Origin: CAZBBC01 sp964489835 | Lineage (GTDB): Bacteria; Calditrichota; Calditrichia; JAJRVZ01 | Reading direction: 5' to 3' | NCBI GenBank assembly: GCA_964489835.1 | Contig: CAZBBC010000014.1 | Location: forward strand, 1-64,000 | Length of the DNA stretch: 64,000 nucleotides | Shown: piece by piece, positions 17,950 through 27,510 of the stretch | How the letters are laid out: every line of letters starts with the position of its first letter | How positions within the stretch are numbered: the first letter of the stretch is position 1 | Program-made: the position numbers and the translations under genes | Notes under the pieces: generated by a model | What the model saw: only the letters and a program-made list of their open reading frames with translations | Database searches by the model: none | What the model was told of the DNA's origin: nothing

Positions 17950-20910
17950 TTATACATTTTTCCTGCCAAACCAGTTATTTAAACCTTCCAAAAGAGAGAT
18001 GTCGTCATGAAAAATTTTTGCATCAATCGGTAGAGAATTCAGGAAATACTGCCCGTATTGCATTCTGCTCAATCGATTATCGCATATCAAGACAGCCCCA
18101 AAATCTTCTTTATGGCGAATGAGTCTGCCAAAACCCTGACGAAATTTAATGATCGCTTCCGGAACAGCATAATCCATGAAAGGATTTCCTCCTGCCTGTT
18201 TTATCTTTTCCATTCGAGCAGCAATCAGGGGATCTGTCGGAACATCAAACGGTAATTTTGTTATTAATAATAACTCTAATGCTTTACCCGGAACATCAAT
18301 TCCTTCCCAAAAACTGTCCGTTCCGAACAAAATAGAATTCTTGAATTTTCTGAATTGATTAATAATATTGGTGCGGCTACCGCTTTTTCCCTGTGCCAGC
18401 AGGAGGATTCTTTCCCCGTCAAAATGCAGTTTCAGCTGTTTATAAAGATAGTTTAAAGTGGAATAATTCGTAAAAAGGGCCAGCATCCCGGTCGGATGAT
18501 TCTTGTGTGTTTCCTTTATCAAATCAGCCAGTTGATCTGAGTACCTTTCGCTTCTCGGATCGTCCAGGTAGTCGGAGATACCGAGCATAATCTGGCTCTC
18601 ATAATCAAAGGGAGAACCGAGAATTGCTGATTGGAGACCTCGGTCGTCCAGAAGATTTAAACCAATACGATGTTTAAAATAAGTGAAAGAATCATTCACC
18701 GTTAGGGTGGCTGAGGTAAATATCGCGGTGCGTAAACCGTCATACAGGTTCTTTTTAAGGAGCTCGGCAATGTTTAAAGGAACAGCACAAAATGTAACAT
18801 CATGACTCTCCTTTTTTGACGATAATTCCAGCCAATACACATGTTCGTCGCTGTCGGCATCAAGACAAAAGTTAAACGATGTAGATAGATTTTCAATCTC
18901 AGCTTCAATTGATATCAATTCTCTATGAATCTGATCCTGAAATGGAAATGATTCACTATGTATTTCAATAAAAATTTCCAGTAGATCGGATAGTCTTTTT
19001 TTCATACCAATTAAGGTTGCATTCAGAGCCTCGATCTCGTTCCACAGCTCACTAAAAAAACGAAAATTCTTATGAAAACGGATTTTTGTTTCTTCGTAAC
19101 CATTTCCACCCGACTTTTGATATTTATCCCGTAGATTCTGATTAAGTGCATTAAAAAACGAACGTGTACAACGTTTAAAGCTTATACATTCTGTTTTTAA
19201 TCTGGAAATTCTTTTATAAATGTTTTCGGAGAGAAAGTCCGGCAGGTGTGCTTGAGATAGACGATATTCCAACTGAACCAGGGTGCCTGTTTTGCGGGGT
19301 TCTTCTTCATATAATTTATAGTATGTATTTCGAAAAGACCACCAATTGAATCTAATACCAAGGTAGTCGCCGGCCGTTTTTTCAATATTATGTGCCTCGT
19401 CAAGAATGAGATTGTGATACTCACCCAGAATCGAATTATCAGTAACTACATCAGAAAAGAGCAGAGAATGATTTACGACAACGATGTCCGAATTACGGGC
19501 ATTATTTCTGACCCGTATAAGGAAACATTCATTATAAAATTTGCACCTTCGGCCGGGGCAATAGTTGTTTTCTGCAATCAGTTTGGTCCAAAGACCGATA
19601 TTTTGATTCAATTGAAATCCGGTGTTTTCGGCAATATCTCCTGTTTGGGTCTGCTCTGCCCAAAGAAGTAAAGGTAGAATTCTACTGCGTTCGGAAGCGG
19701 TTAATTTTTGATCCATATCAATTAAAGTGGCACGCCATTTATCTAAACAGAGGTAATTGGCTTTCCCTTTTAATATGGTGGCTTTAAACCCTTTGTCGCT
19801 GACTGCATAGACGGTTGGAATATCCTTAAAAAACAGTTGTTCCTGCAGATTTTTGGTATTTGTACTGATAATAATTCGCTCTCGATTTTTCCTGTTATGC
19901 ACAGCCCATTCAACAGCCGGTAAAAGATAAGCCATTGATTTTCCTGTACCTGTTCCAGCTTCCACTATTAAAAAATCGGAATTGTTTAATGAGTCTGTAA
20001 CAAGATGAGCCATTTTTATCTGCTGTTCACGCTCTTCAAAACTGTTAATTGCTCTGGAGAGGTTTCCGCTATTGGAAAGATAATTTTCCATTTTATCATT
20101 TTCGATCAGCTGATTTTCGGTTTCACTTTCTCCTGATTCGAAATCATAGTCGGTTTCCCCAATGATATTGTTAAATTGTTGGGTATATGCAATGTCTTCA
20201 GATAATCCTGCCGGTGTCAGATCAATATTTTGAGTAAGTTTTGTCTCCAGAATGGGTTGAAAGTAGTTTTTAACGCGGGCACTTTTGCGATATAGAAGGC
20301 GTATGATCGTTCTTAGAATCTGGGTATCACAGGCAAAAACCCGTTCGGTTAACTCCAGGAAGATCCGGCCGGAAGCCCTGGCATCATCAATCGCTCGATG
20401 GGCCCGTTCCAGGTCAATTCCAAAATAAATGGCAACGGCACCTAATTTGAACTGAGATAAGAACGGTAGAAAAATTCGCGAGAGAAACAAAGTATCCATA
20501 CGTAAGTTATTAATATATTTAAATCTCTGTGTCTCCTTTTCCCAATTCTCAAAATCATTATTACGGCCACGCAAATAATATTCTAAGAAGGATATGTCGA
20601 AATTTATCTGGTGGCCTACAAGAGGAGAGTTACCGATAAAAGCGATGGTGTCATCGAATACTTTGTCTATTTTTGGAGAGGATTTTACATCTTGATCTGT
20701 AATCCCGGTAAGTTTTGTAATAAAATCAGGAATATCTTTTCCAGGATTAACCAGAGTCTCAAAGCTCTCTTTTTCCTCTCCGTTCACGAACCGAATAGCC
20801 CCGATCTCAATGATTTTATCTTCGATCGGATCCAAACCGGTGGTCTCCAGATCGATGACTACGAAATCATCGTATTTTATCTGCCGCAGCATTTCAGCCG
20901 GAAGTGCCAT
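17950..20910 (-). CDS. dinG: Exonuclease-helicase fusion: DnaQ-like 3'-5' exonuclease plus DinG-type helicase
   Basis: A 986-residue cytoplasmic DNA-processing protein. Residues 15-190 are a DEDDh exonuclease: D20 and E22 in VIDLETTG, Asp in GHQINFDISFLE, and H171/D176 in AHRAIDDARA. From about residue 300 it is a superfamily 2 XPD/DinG helicase: Walker A AGTGTGKS, DEAH box LILDEAHN, and motif VI-like KFRQGFGRLIRH. Four cysteines match the DinG iron-sulfur spacing: one in KANYLCLDKW and three in CPGRRCKFYNEC (C-x4-C-x5-C). The fusion recalls the Gram-positive YpvA/DinG architecture, with the cluster retained. ATG start with AGGGATCG upstream. Confidence 0.92.
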   Translation of the reverse strand: MALPAEMLRQIKYDDFVVIDLETTGLDPIEDKIIEIGAIRFVNGEEKESFETLVNPGKDIPDFITKLTGITDQDVKSSPKIDKVFDDTIAFIGNSPLVGHQINFDISFLEYYLRGRNNDFENWEKETQRFKYINNLRMDTLFLSRIFLPFLSQFKLGAVAIYFGIDLERAHRAIDDARASGRIFLELTERVFACDTQILRTIIRLLYRKSARVKNYFQPILETKLTQNIDLTPAGLSEDIAYTQQFNNIIGETDYDFESGESETENQLIENDKMENYLSNSGNLSRAINSFEEREQQIKMAHLVTDSLNNSDFLIVEAGTGTGKSMAYLLPAVEWAVHNRKNRERIIISTNTKNLQEQLFFKDIPTVYAVSDKGFKATILKGKANYLCLDKWRATLIDMDQKLTASERSRILPLLLWAEQTQTGDIAENTGFQLNQNIGLWTKLIAENNYCPGRRCKFYNECFLIRVRNNARNSDIVVVNHSLLFSDVVTDNSILGEYHNLILDEAHNIEKTAGDYLGIRFNWWSFRNTYYKLYEEEPRKTGTLVQLEYRLSQAHLPDFLSENIYKRISRLKTECISFKRCTRSFFNALNQNLRDKYQKSGGNGYEETKIRFHKNFRFFSELWNEIEALNATLIGMKKRLSDLLEIFIEIHSESFPFQDQIHRELISIEAEIENLSTSFNFCLDADSDEHVYWLELSSKKESHDVTFCAVPLNIAELLKKNLYDGLRTAIFTSATLTVNDSFTYFKHRIGLNLLDDRGLQSAILGSPFDYESQIMLGISDYLDDPRSERYSDQLADLIKETHKNHPTGMLALFTNYSTLNYLYKQLKLHFDGERILLLAQGKSGSRTNIINQFRKFKNSILFGTDSFWEGIDVPGKALELLLITKLPFDVPTDPLIAARMEKIKQAGGNPFMDYAVPEAIIKFRQGFGRLIRHKEDFGAVLICDNRLSRMQYGQYFLNSLPIDAKIFHDDISLLEGLNNWFGRKNV

Positions 20911-20924
20911 GTCGATCCCTTTGT

Positions 20925-21125
20925 AAATAACAAATTACAAATCGCAAATATCAAATAAATTCCAAATTCGCCAGTAGGCGAATCCGCCTGCCGGCGTGAT
21001 CACAATTTCAAAAACTTAGTCGACTATATTTGGATCATTGGTACTTTGATAATTGAATATTATTTGGATTTTGTAATTTGTCATTTGATATTTATTTGCA
21101 GCTCTGGGCTGCGCGGTATGAATAT
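20925..21125. repeat. Dispersed element with ATACCGCAGC-type end (copy 1)
   Basis: This stretch is nearly the reverse complement of 35.48-35.65 kb. Shared landmarks are the GC-rich core CGCCAGTAGGCGAATCCGCC followed by TGCCGGCGTGATCAC (20970-21003), the TTTGGATTTTGTAATTTGTC stretch, and the end TTTGCAGCTCTGGGCTGCG. It fills the gap between the dinG start and the transporter terminator. No coding sequence is supported within it. Confidence 0.65.
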
Positions 21126-21221
21126 ATCAAACTAAATAATTTAAAAAAATAGTAATATATCTTGCAACGGAAAAGGATAATGTGTACTCAGACCCATTGG
21201 CATCTGTAGCTGGTTGACTGC

Positions 21222-21248
21222 AAAAAAAAAGGCAGACGAAGGTCTGCC
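21222..21248 (-). terminator. Intrinsic terminator of the peptide transporter gene
   Basis: Read on the minus strand, GGCAGAC-CTTC-GTCTGCC forms a perfect 7-bp stem followed at once by nine T residues. It lies about 33 bases past the transporter stop codon. This is a textbook Rho-independent terminator. Confidence 0.85.
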
Positions 21249-21280
21249 GTGGTAACTTAAAACTTTTTCCTGTGGATCGC

Positions 21281-22927
21281 TTAGTGACTTCCGGTATGTT
21301 CTAAAACCACCTTTCGCAACCATTTGACCATCAGCAGAATTGCAACAGCACCAATCATAGCTCCGGCAAAATTTATCAAGAAAAAATATTCTTTGTCGGA
21401 AATGGTATCCCAGAGTCCAGCGATAACGCCTGAAAGCTTATTTCCGATGGAGGTGGCGAGAAACCAACCGCCCATCATGAGCGATGTCAGACGTTTCGGA
21501 CTTAATTTGGATACAAGGGAAAGACCCATTGGGCTTAAAAAAAGTTCTCCAATGGTAATAATGGCATAGCTACCAATAAGCCAGCTGGGTGAGCTTTTTT
21601 CCAGACCATTCTGTGATGCAAGCACGGCAGCAATCATAATCAATGTAGAAACAGCGGTAATAAACATTCCCCAACCAATTTTTGCTGGTGTCGATGGTTC
21701 TTTCTTTCGACGTCGAAGAAAGGCGAAAAAGGCGACGACAAGAGGTGTCAATAAGACCACAAACCCCGGATTTACCGATTGAAATATCTCGGTTGAAACC
21801 AATTTTAAAGTTACCGTTTCTTTGGAATCGGTCCACAGGGATTTATCGAGGTTGTTAAAATAAGGGTGTGGGCCGGTCTCGGTTATTGCCAGACCCTCTT
21901 CATTTGCCATAGGTACGCCGTGGGCGTCGAGTTTTGGTACTTCCCTTGGACTTGTGTCGACAATCTGTACCATTCCGAAAGTCTGTGCAACTGGTTCGAT
22001 AATGGCCGGCATACTGCGGTCAGTATAATTCTCTGCCCAGATTGTTAAAGCAGTGGCATTTTGATGAAATATCGCCCAGAAAATTACAACCACAGCAAAA
22101 ATTGATAAGAGTGCGGCAATCGGTGATTTGTCTTCTTTTGAACCACGATACCAGAGAGATAGAAAAAATAGTGTAACCGGTACGCTGGCAAAGATGAAGG
22201 CATCGGTTGAATCGGAACCGAATATATTATCAGGAATGAACCAGCCGATGGCACCAAAAACCACTAAAGGACCAAAGACGGTGGCAAAAATTTTTGAAAG
22301 CGACAGATCCTCCGGATTCGTCGGTTTCAGCACATCTGCGGATTTCACATTCTTTTGCCCTCCCAAAAACCAGATGATTCCGAAGATCATACCAATACCG
22401 GCAGCGGCAAAGGCATATCCCCATCCATAGTAGTTTCTGAGATAGGCGGCCACAAAGTTACATACAAAAGCGCCAATATTAATGCCCATATAAAATATAT
22501 TATAGCCGGCATCCTTAAACCGCTCATATTTTTTTTCACCATAAAGATTGCCGACCAGCGTGGAAATATTCGGTTTAAAAAACCCATTACCGATGATAAT
22601 AAGAAATAATGAAATCCAAAAAGCATTTTCACCCGGAATAGCCAGCCCAAGATAGCCGGCAGCCATTAGCGATCCACCAAGCACAATGGCATTTCGATAA
22701 CCGAGAATACGATCAGCGAGCAATCCACCAAGAAATGGGGTGAGGTAAACAAGCGCCAGGTATGTACCTAAAATATCAGAAGCTTTTGCCCGGCCAAAAC
22801 TCATGCCTCCCCGGGCCGTATCAGTCATATATAGAAAAAATATTCCAAGCATAAGATAGTAGCCAAAACGTTCCCACATCTCCGTGAAAAAGAGGGTCAT
22901 CAGACCTCTTGGGTGATTTTTTAACAT
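21281..22927 (-). CDS. Proton-dependent oligopeptide transporter (POT/PTR2 family)
   Basis: An inner-membrane MFS symporter importing di- or tripeptides with protons. The POT signature ExxERFxYY is present in FTEMWERFGYYLMLG, followed by about 12-14 hydrophobic segments. The start at 22927 gives MLKNHPRGLMTLFF (548 residues), matching the usual N-terminus, and AAAGGAG lies eight bases upstream; a TTG at 22972 would add 15 residues. A long periplasmic or cytoplasmic insert near residues 325-375 (TFGMVQIVDTSPREVPKLD and onward) is seen in Bacteroidota-type POT proteins. Monocistronic, with its own terminator. Confidence 0.92.
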   Translation of the reverse strand: MLKNHPRGLMTLFFTEMWERFGYYLMLGIFFLYMTDTARGGMSFGRAKASDILGTYLALVYLTPFLGGLLADRILGYRNAIVLGGSLMAAGYLGLAIPGENAFWISLFLIIIGNGFFKPNISTLVGNLYGEKKYERFKDAGYNIFYMGINIGAFVCNFVAAYLRNYYGWGYAFAAAGIGMIFGIIWFLGGQKNVKSADVLKPTNPEDLSLSKIFATVFGPLVVFGAIGWFIPDNIFGSDSTDAFIFASVPVTLFFLSLWYRGSKEDKSPIAALLSIFAVVVIFWAIFHQNATALTIWAENYTDRSMPAIIEPVAQTFGMVQIVDTSPREVPKLDAHGVPMANEEGLAITETGPHPYFNNLDKSLWTDSKETVTLKLVSTEIFQSVNPGFVVLLTPLVVAFFAFLRRRKKEPSTPAKIGWGMFITAVSTLIMIAAVLASQNGLEKSSPSWLIGSYAIITIGELFLSPMGLSLVSKLSPKRLTSLMMGGWFLATSIGNKLSGVIAGLWDTISDKEYFFLINFAGAMIGAVAILLMVKWLRKVVLEHTGSH

Positions 22928-23377
22928 ACCAGCAGCTCCTTTACCGTACAAAGTAGTGTCAAAATTATTCAATTATAATATCAAAAAAAACAACTTGGAT
23001 ATCTTTTCTCTACGTTCTCAACGAACTCGATATTTAACCTGATTAATTCATGAATTTTAAATCTATCATATGGCGATAATTAAGTCTCCCCTTTAAAAAG
23101 GGGACTAAGGGGTTGTAAAACATTGATTTAATTTAAAATATTACGTTTAAAACATCCACCTAACCCCCTTTATTAAGGGGGAATTAACTCATTGATTTTA
23201 TGTTATTTATAGACTTAATTATTTAATTTTATGAATAATTCAGGTTAGAAAATAAAAAGTTAATGGTAAATAATTATATTCAGTAAATCAAAGAATTTTT
23301 TTTGTCTGTTTGATTTTTTGGGAAAATATGAGTAGAAAATTGTCAGGGAGATTGATAGGTGAGGGATAAAATAACGG
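22928..23377. other. Intergenic region between transporter and c-di-GMP regulator
   Basis: About 450 bases without a supported gene. Half of it is the MITE-like element at 23036-23246. The remainder is AT-rich with no clear terminator. Confidence 0.5.
23036..23246. repeat. MITE-like element with terminal inverted repeats and G-run hairpins
   Basis: The ends are imperfect inverted repeats beginning AACCTGATTAATTCATGAAT at 23036 and, on the other strand, AACCTGAATTATTCATAAAA from 23246. Inside are hairpins CCCCTTT/AAAGGGG (23088-23103) and CCCCCTT-TATT-AAGGGGG (23064-offset copy at 23164-23181). The internal hairpins match those at 52.25 and 55.2-55.4 kb. No open reading frame inside, so it would be non-autonomous. 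Confidence 0.65.
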
Positions 23378-25090
23378 TTACAGCTTTTGTTTACGCATCA
23401 ATTCTGTAAAATTGCTGGCTGGGATCGGGCGACTGAAATAATATCCCTGGATTTCGTCGCAGTGGTAATTTGTTAAGAATTTCATTTGGGCTTCTGTTTC
23501 TACACCTTCTGCAATTACGCGTACGCCGATACTGTGTGCCATAGAAATAATCGAAGTGACCAGAGATGCTGCCGTTCTATCGGAAGTAATGTCGCGAATA
23601 AAAGATTGATCAATTTTTAATTTATCAAAAGGAAAGTTCGATAAATAAGCCAGCGATGAATATCCGGTCCCGAAATCATCAATGGCTACTTTCATCCCCT
23701 TATCACGTAATTTAGAGAGTTTTTTTGAAATCCTTTTTGAGTTCTTGATCAGAATACTTTCGGTTAATTCGATCTCCAGCAGTTCATTCTCGACTTTTGA
23801 TTTCTCCAGAGTGGTAACTATCGTATTTAAGAAATTTTTTTGTTCCAGCTGCCGGGCGGAAATATTTACAGCAACCGGAGGGGGATTTAAACCCTCATTT
23901 TTCCATATGTTTAATTGATTACAAATCGATTCCAGTGTCCATTCACCGATGGGAATGATGAGGCCATTTTCCTCAGCAATGGGTACGAATTGGGCAGGGG
24001 ATAAAAGACCATAATCAGTATTCTCCCATCTGATTAATGCTTCAGAGCCAATAATAGTATGATCTTTTGAATCTATTTTAGGTTGGTAAAACAGGGTAAA
24101 TTCATGGCGATCTAACGCTTTGTGTAATGCATTTTCAATATTTATTCTGTCGGTGGCATGTTTTTTCAGATCTTCGGCATACATCTTAAACGTATTAAAT
24201 CCATTTCCAAGTGAGGCATCCAAAGCAAGTTCCGCATTAGTAATGAGAGAATTAGGCGGAGGAGATCCATTGTTTGTGGTCGCCATACCGATGCAGGCAC
24301 TACAATTGAGCTCATGATTTTCCAGAAATACAGGCTTGCGGATCATAGACAGGATCTTTTTTGCTAAGAGGGTCAGGTTCTTTTTTACCGGTACGTTGGT
24401 AAGAAGTACTCCAAATTCATCATCATCCAGACAAAAAACATTCTTCATTTCCTGGGTTGCATTTTCTATCCTTTTTACCAATTCCTGAATGAGCGTAAAA
24501 TATTCTTGTATCCCAAAAATATCAGCAATATTTTTAAAGCGGTTAAATTTTACAACGAATAATGCAGTTATCATTGCAGGATTCTTGTAAGATAAAATAC
24601 CCTTTAATTTTTTCTCGAGTACAGAGCGTTTCGGTAAACCGGTTAACTCATCATAGTTTCTGGTTATCTCCAGATGATATTTTGTTTGCTCGATCTCTGC
24701 TTTGTAATGACTCGTCATCTGATGATGTTTTTCCAGCCGTGTTCTTACAGCGGCAATTAATTCTTCTGCTGAGACTGGTTTTGTCAGGTAGTCATCAGCG
24801 CCGAGCAGCATGCCCTTACGGAGGTCCTGCATCCCGCCTTTAGCTGTTAAAAAGATGAACGGAATGGCGTGGGTTTCTTTGTTTTTTCGGAGAGAATCTA
24901 GCACGTCATACCCGGTGATCTGTGGCATGGAGATGTCACACAGGATTAAATCCGGGTGGAAATTGATGGCTGCATTTATACCCTCTTTTCCGTTCAGGGC
25001 AGTCTGAGCCTTGAAGCCGTTTACAGTGAGAATTTCACCTATTAATTCGGCTATATCATATTCATTATCGATGACGAGAATTTTATTCAT
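23378..25090 (-). CDS. Response regulator with degenerate GGDEF and intact EAL domain
   Basis: A cytoplasmic c-di-GMP signalling protein of 570 residues. Residues 1-120 are a receiver domain with phospho-acceptor D52 (ILCDISMP), acidic pocket near IDNEYD, and Lys in YLTKP. Residues about 140-300 are a GGDEF domain whose active site reads DDDEF (222-226) instead of GGDEF, so cyclase activity is doubtful. Residues about 310-565 are an EAL domain with the key motifs intact: EAL at 350-352, ELTES, IDDFGTGYSSL, KIDQSFI, IAEGVET and CDEIQGYYFSRP. I infer a phosphodiesterase gated by phosphorylation, with the GGDEF part possibly a GTP sensor. No histidine kinase is adjacent. Confidence 0.92.
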   Translation of the reverse strand: MNKILVIDNEYDIAELIGEILTVNGFKAQTALNGKEGINAAINFHPDLILCDISMPQITGYDVLDSLRKNKETHAIPFIFLTAKGGMQDLRKGMLLGADDYLTKPVSAEELIAAVRTRLEKHHQMTSHYKAEIEQTKYHLEITRNYDELTGLPKRSVLEKKLKGILSYKNPAMITALFVVKFNRFKNIADIFGIQEYFTLIQELVKRIENATQEMKNVFCLDDDEFGVLLTNVPVKKNLTLLAKKILSMIRKPVFLENHELNCSACIGMATTNNGSPPPNSLITNAELALDASLGNGFNTFKMYAEDLKKHATDRINIENALHKALDRHEFTLFYQPKIDSKDHTIIGSEALIRWENTDYGLLSPAQFVPIAEENGLIIPIGEWTLESICNQLNIWKNEGLNPPPVAVNISARQLEQKNFLNTIVTTLEKSKVENELLEIELTESILIKNSKRISKKLSKLRDKGMKVAIDDFGTGYSSLAYLSNFPFDKLKIDQSFIRDITSDRTAASLVTSIISMAHSIGVRVIAEGVETEAQMKFLTNYHCDEIQGYYFSRPIPASNFTELMRKQKL

Positions 25091-25555
25091 TTTTTAATGA
25101 CAGACCCCGGAGCACTTATGCAGACCAAACCATTGATTATTACTATACATATTAGTCTTATTCGTCTGATTATGCTCAAACTTTATCAGGTCAGTCTAAA
25201 AAAAAACATTGTAGCTATTAAAATCCAATATATTTGGAGTATTACATAGCGCAGCACAAAGCTGCAAACAAGTCCCAATTTCCAATGTCAAATGTCAAAT
25301 CAATGCCTAATGTCCAATGCCCAATATCCTTCGACCATTTGGTCTTCAGGACAGGCATCGATCACAAAGAGCGCGAATGTTTAATAATAACAATAAATTA
25401 AGGTGATAAAATAAAGGAATTATTGATCATTATTTAATAATATATATTTTTATTTAAATTCAATAAAAATATCTTCGTGTTCTTTGTGTGCTTCGTGGTT
25501 TATGAATAGACCAGGATAGATTAATTTAAGGGGATCAAAAATAAAAAGGAGGTAT
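25091..25555. other. Repeat-filled intergenic region
   Basis: About 465 bases without a supported gene. 25245-25360 resembles the ATACCGCAGC family (GCGCAGCACAAAGCTGCAAAC followed by short CAAATGTCAAAT-type repeats), and 25363-25514 is a copy of the CACGAAG family. The rest is AT-rich. Confidence 0.5.
25363..25514. repeat. CACGAAG-family dispersed repeat (copy 1)
   Basis: Begins near CACAAAGAGCGCGAATG and ends ATCTTCGTGTTCTTTGTGTG followed by CTTCGTGGTTTATGAATAGA. The same right end occurs at 62.84-62.88 kb and, inverted, at the left edge of the 43.46 kb copy. The middle is AT-rich filler. Confidence 0.55.
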
Positions 25556-26800
25556 CTATAAATCCAGTATTAGTCTTCTCAAAGATTCTAGACCGGCCAT
25601 GGCTCCTCTTTCCTTTATAATACGCCGGTCCTCGCCAAAGTTGAACTTTTTTACAAACGTTTGTATACCTTTTACAGCAGCCAGATAACAAAGACCAACC
25701 GCTTTATTTTCAGTTGCACCCCCCGGCCCGGCAATACCGGTACTGGCAATAGCACAATCAGCCTGGAATAAGTCTTGAACACCTACCGCCATTTCAATGG
25801 CGGTCTGTTCACTCACTGCTCCAAAATCTGACAGGGTTTTTTCAGAAACACCGAGTTCCCTGATTTTACTATTATTGCTATAAGAAACAATAGAACCTAA
25901 AAAATAATCAGAGCTACCTGGAGTATCAGTTAAGCAATCTGAAATTAATCCGCCGGTAAAACTCTCAGCGACAGCCAGGGATAGATTATGAGAACGGAGA
26001 TAATCTCCAAGGATTTCCTGAAGTTCTTTCTCAGTCTCTGTATAAATATATTTTCCGATGATTATTCGGGTTTCGTCGAGTAGTTGTTTTACCCTCCGGT
26101 GGTTTTCAACCGGTTGGTCAGGTATCTTTAATTTTATGTCAACACCGGTTATTTTAGGCAGAAAAGAAACGGTTATATCCGCATATTTATCCAGTATTCT
26201 TTCAATTTTCTCAAAAAGTCTGGATTCGGCGATGCCGGTGGTTCTCAAAATATAGGTGTTCAAATCAGACAGACGAAAGTAATTTTTGATGTACGTTAAT
26301 ATATTTGTGGTTATCATTTTTTTCATTTCTCTTGGTACACCGGGCATAAAAAAATATAGTTGTCTGTTTTTTTCAAAGATCAGTCCCGGAGCAGTACCGA
26401 GAGAGTTGTGAACAGTAGAAGCAATCTCTGGAACCAGTGCCTGCTGGCGGTTAGTTTTAGACATTTTTAAATTTCTGCTTTCAAAAAACTTTTGTATATG
26501 CCGTAATATATCTTTATTCAGGACCAGTTTTGTTTCAAAAAATTTGGAAATAACCGTCTTTGTTATATCATCAGGCGTCGGGCCCAAACCACCGGTACAG
26601 AGGATAACATCGGCCCGGGCCCCTGCGGTTTTAAGGGCAATAGTAATTTCATTTTCGGTGTCCGCTATGGTTGACATCCACTGTACAGGAAGTCCGATGT
26701 CGTTAAGTTTTTGAGCGATCCAGTGGGTATTTGTATTCAATGTCCAGCCGGAAAGTATTTCATTTCCAATGCTTATAATTTCTGCCTTAATTTGATCCAT
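25556..26800 (-). CDS. cinA: CinA-family competence/damage-inducible protein (NMN deamidase type)
   Basis: A 414-residue cytoplasmic protein. The N-terminal half is the MoCF/molybdopterin-binding-like domain (AEIISIGNEILSGWTLNTN, CTGGLGPTPDDIT, LPGVPREMKKM-type segment FMPGVPREMKKM). The C-terminal half is the CinA/PncC domain that hydrolyses nicotinamide mononucleotide (LAVAESFTGGLISDCLTDTP, ASTGIAGPGGATENKAVG). I choose the ATG at 26800 because AGGAAGG lies directly upstream and the protein then starts MDQIKAEIISIGNE as in the family; an ATG 26 codons earlier lacks this support. Likely role: pyridine nucleotide salvage. Confidence 0.92.
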   Translation of the reverse strand: MDQIKAEIISIGNEILSGWTLNTNTHWIAQKLNDIGLPVQWMSTIADTENEITIALKTAGARADVILCTGGLGPTPDDITKTVISKFFETKLVLNKDILRHIQKFFESRNLKMSKTNRQQALVPEIASTVHNSLGTAPGLIFEKNRQLYFFMPGVPREMKKMITTNILTYIKNYFRLSDLNTYILRTTGIAESRLFEKIERILDKYADITVSFLPKITGVDIKLKIPDQPVENHRRVKQLLDETRIIIGKYIYTETEKELQEILGDYLRSHNLSLAVAESFTGGLISDCLTDTPGSSDYFLGSIVSYSNNSKIRELGVSEKTLSDFGAVSEQTAIEMAVGVQDLFQADCAIASTGIAGPGGATENKAVGLCYLAAVKGIQTFVKKFNFGEDRRIIKERGAMAGLESLRRLILDL

Positions 26801-26898
26801 TATCCTTCCTATCTTGTCTCCAGCTTTGGGCTTTGCTATGAGATTAATGACAATATATTTTACTTCGTCGATTGACACAGACCATCAGTAATCAAAAG

Positions 26899-27010
26899 AG
26901 ATTGCTTCGCCACTCATTCTTCGCGTCTCGCAATGACGGTCCCATTATCGTCATTGCGAGCGTTAGCGAAGCAATCTATATCGTCATTGCGAGCGTTAGT
27001 GAAGCAATCT
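26899..27010. repeat. CGTCATTGCGAG palindromic repeats (three units)
   Basis: Three units lie in a row: one inverted (AGATTGCTTCGC ... CTCGCAATGACG, 26899-26938) and two direct near-identical copies of CGTCATTGCGAGCGTTAGCG followed by AAGCAATCT (26949-26977 and 26982-27010, one base different). The inverted unit carries the longer form with GAAGAATGAGTGG. The family also occurs at 29.85 and 56.75-56.85 kb. This kind of GCAATGACG/AAGCAATC repeat is known from many bacterial genomes. Confidence 0.8.
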
Positions 27011-27054
27011 ATACAATTTTTACGGATTTGTGGATATAATCAGAAAATTATATT

Positions 27055-27510
27055 CTAAGAAATAATCCACAGCATAATATGCAATCCGATATTTGCATAA
27101 ATCCCTGAAACAAGATCGTCCAGCATAATACCCGGTCCACCCTTTAAATTTTCCATTTTTCGTGCCGGAAATGGTTTTAAGATGTCCAAAATTCTGAATA
27201 GAAAAAAACCGCTGATAAAGATCAGTGGTATCCGCGGTAAAAAAAGAAGAGTCACCCATTGCCCGACAAATTCGTCTATTACTACAATTCCCGGGTCTTT
27301 GCCCTTATCAATTTCAACCGCCTGGGAAACCCATGTGCCGATAAAAAAGGTGACGATACAAATGATCAACCAGATAAAATCGTTTAGGGCAACGAAAATA
27401 TAGATCACAAGGGCAAATATACTGCCCCATGTGCCTGGAAAATAAGGGATATAGCCGCTACCTAAACCGGTGGCGAGTAAATATTTTAGTTTTTTCAGTG
27501 GCAAAGTCAA
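27055..27510 (-). CDS. pgpA: Phosphatidylglycerophosphatase A
   Basis: Dephosphorylates phosphatidylglycerol phosphate to phosphatidylglycerol at the inner membrane. The 151-residue protein has the family start LKYLLATGLGSGYIPYFPGT and WGS, then DKGKDPGIVVIDEFVGQW with the conserved acidic residues, and FRILDILKPFPARKME. Several hydrophobic segments are present. It starts with TTG immediately after the pgsA stop (TAA-TTG), so the two enzymes of consecutive steps are coupled. Confidence 0.93.
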   Translation of the reverse strand: MTLPLKKLKYLLATGLGSGYIPYFPGTWGSIFALVIYIFVALNDFIWLIICIVTFFIGTWVSQAVEIDKGKDPGIVVIDEFVGQWVTLLFLPRIPLIFISGFFLFRILDILKPFPARKMENLKGGPGIMLDDLVSGIYANIGLHIMLWIIS

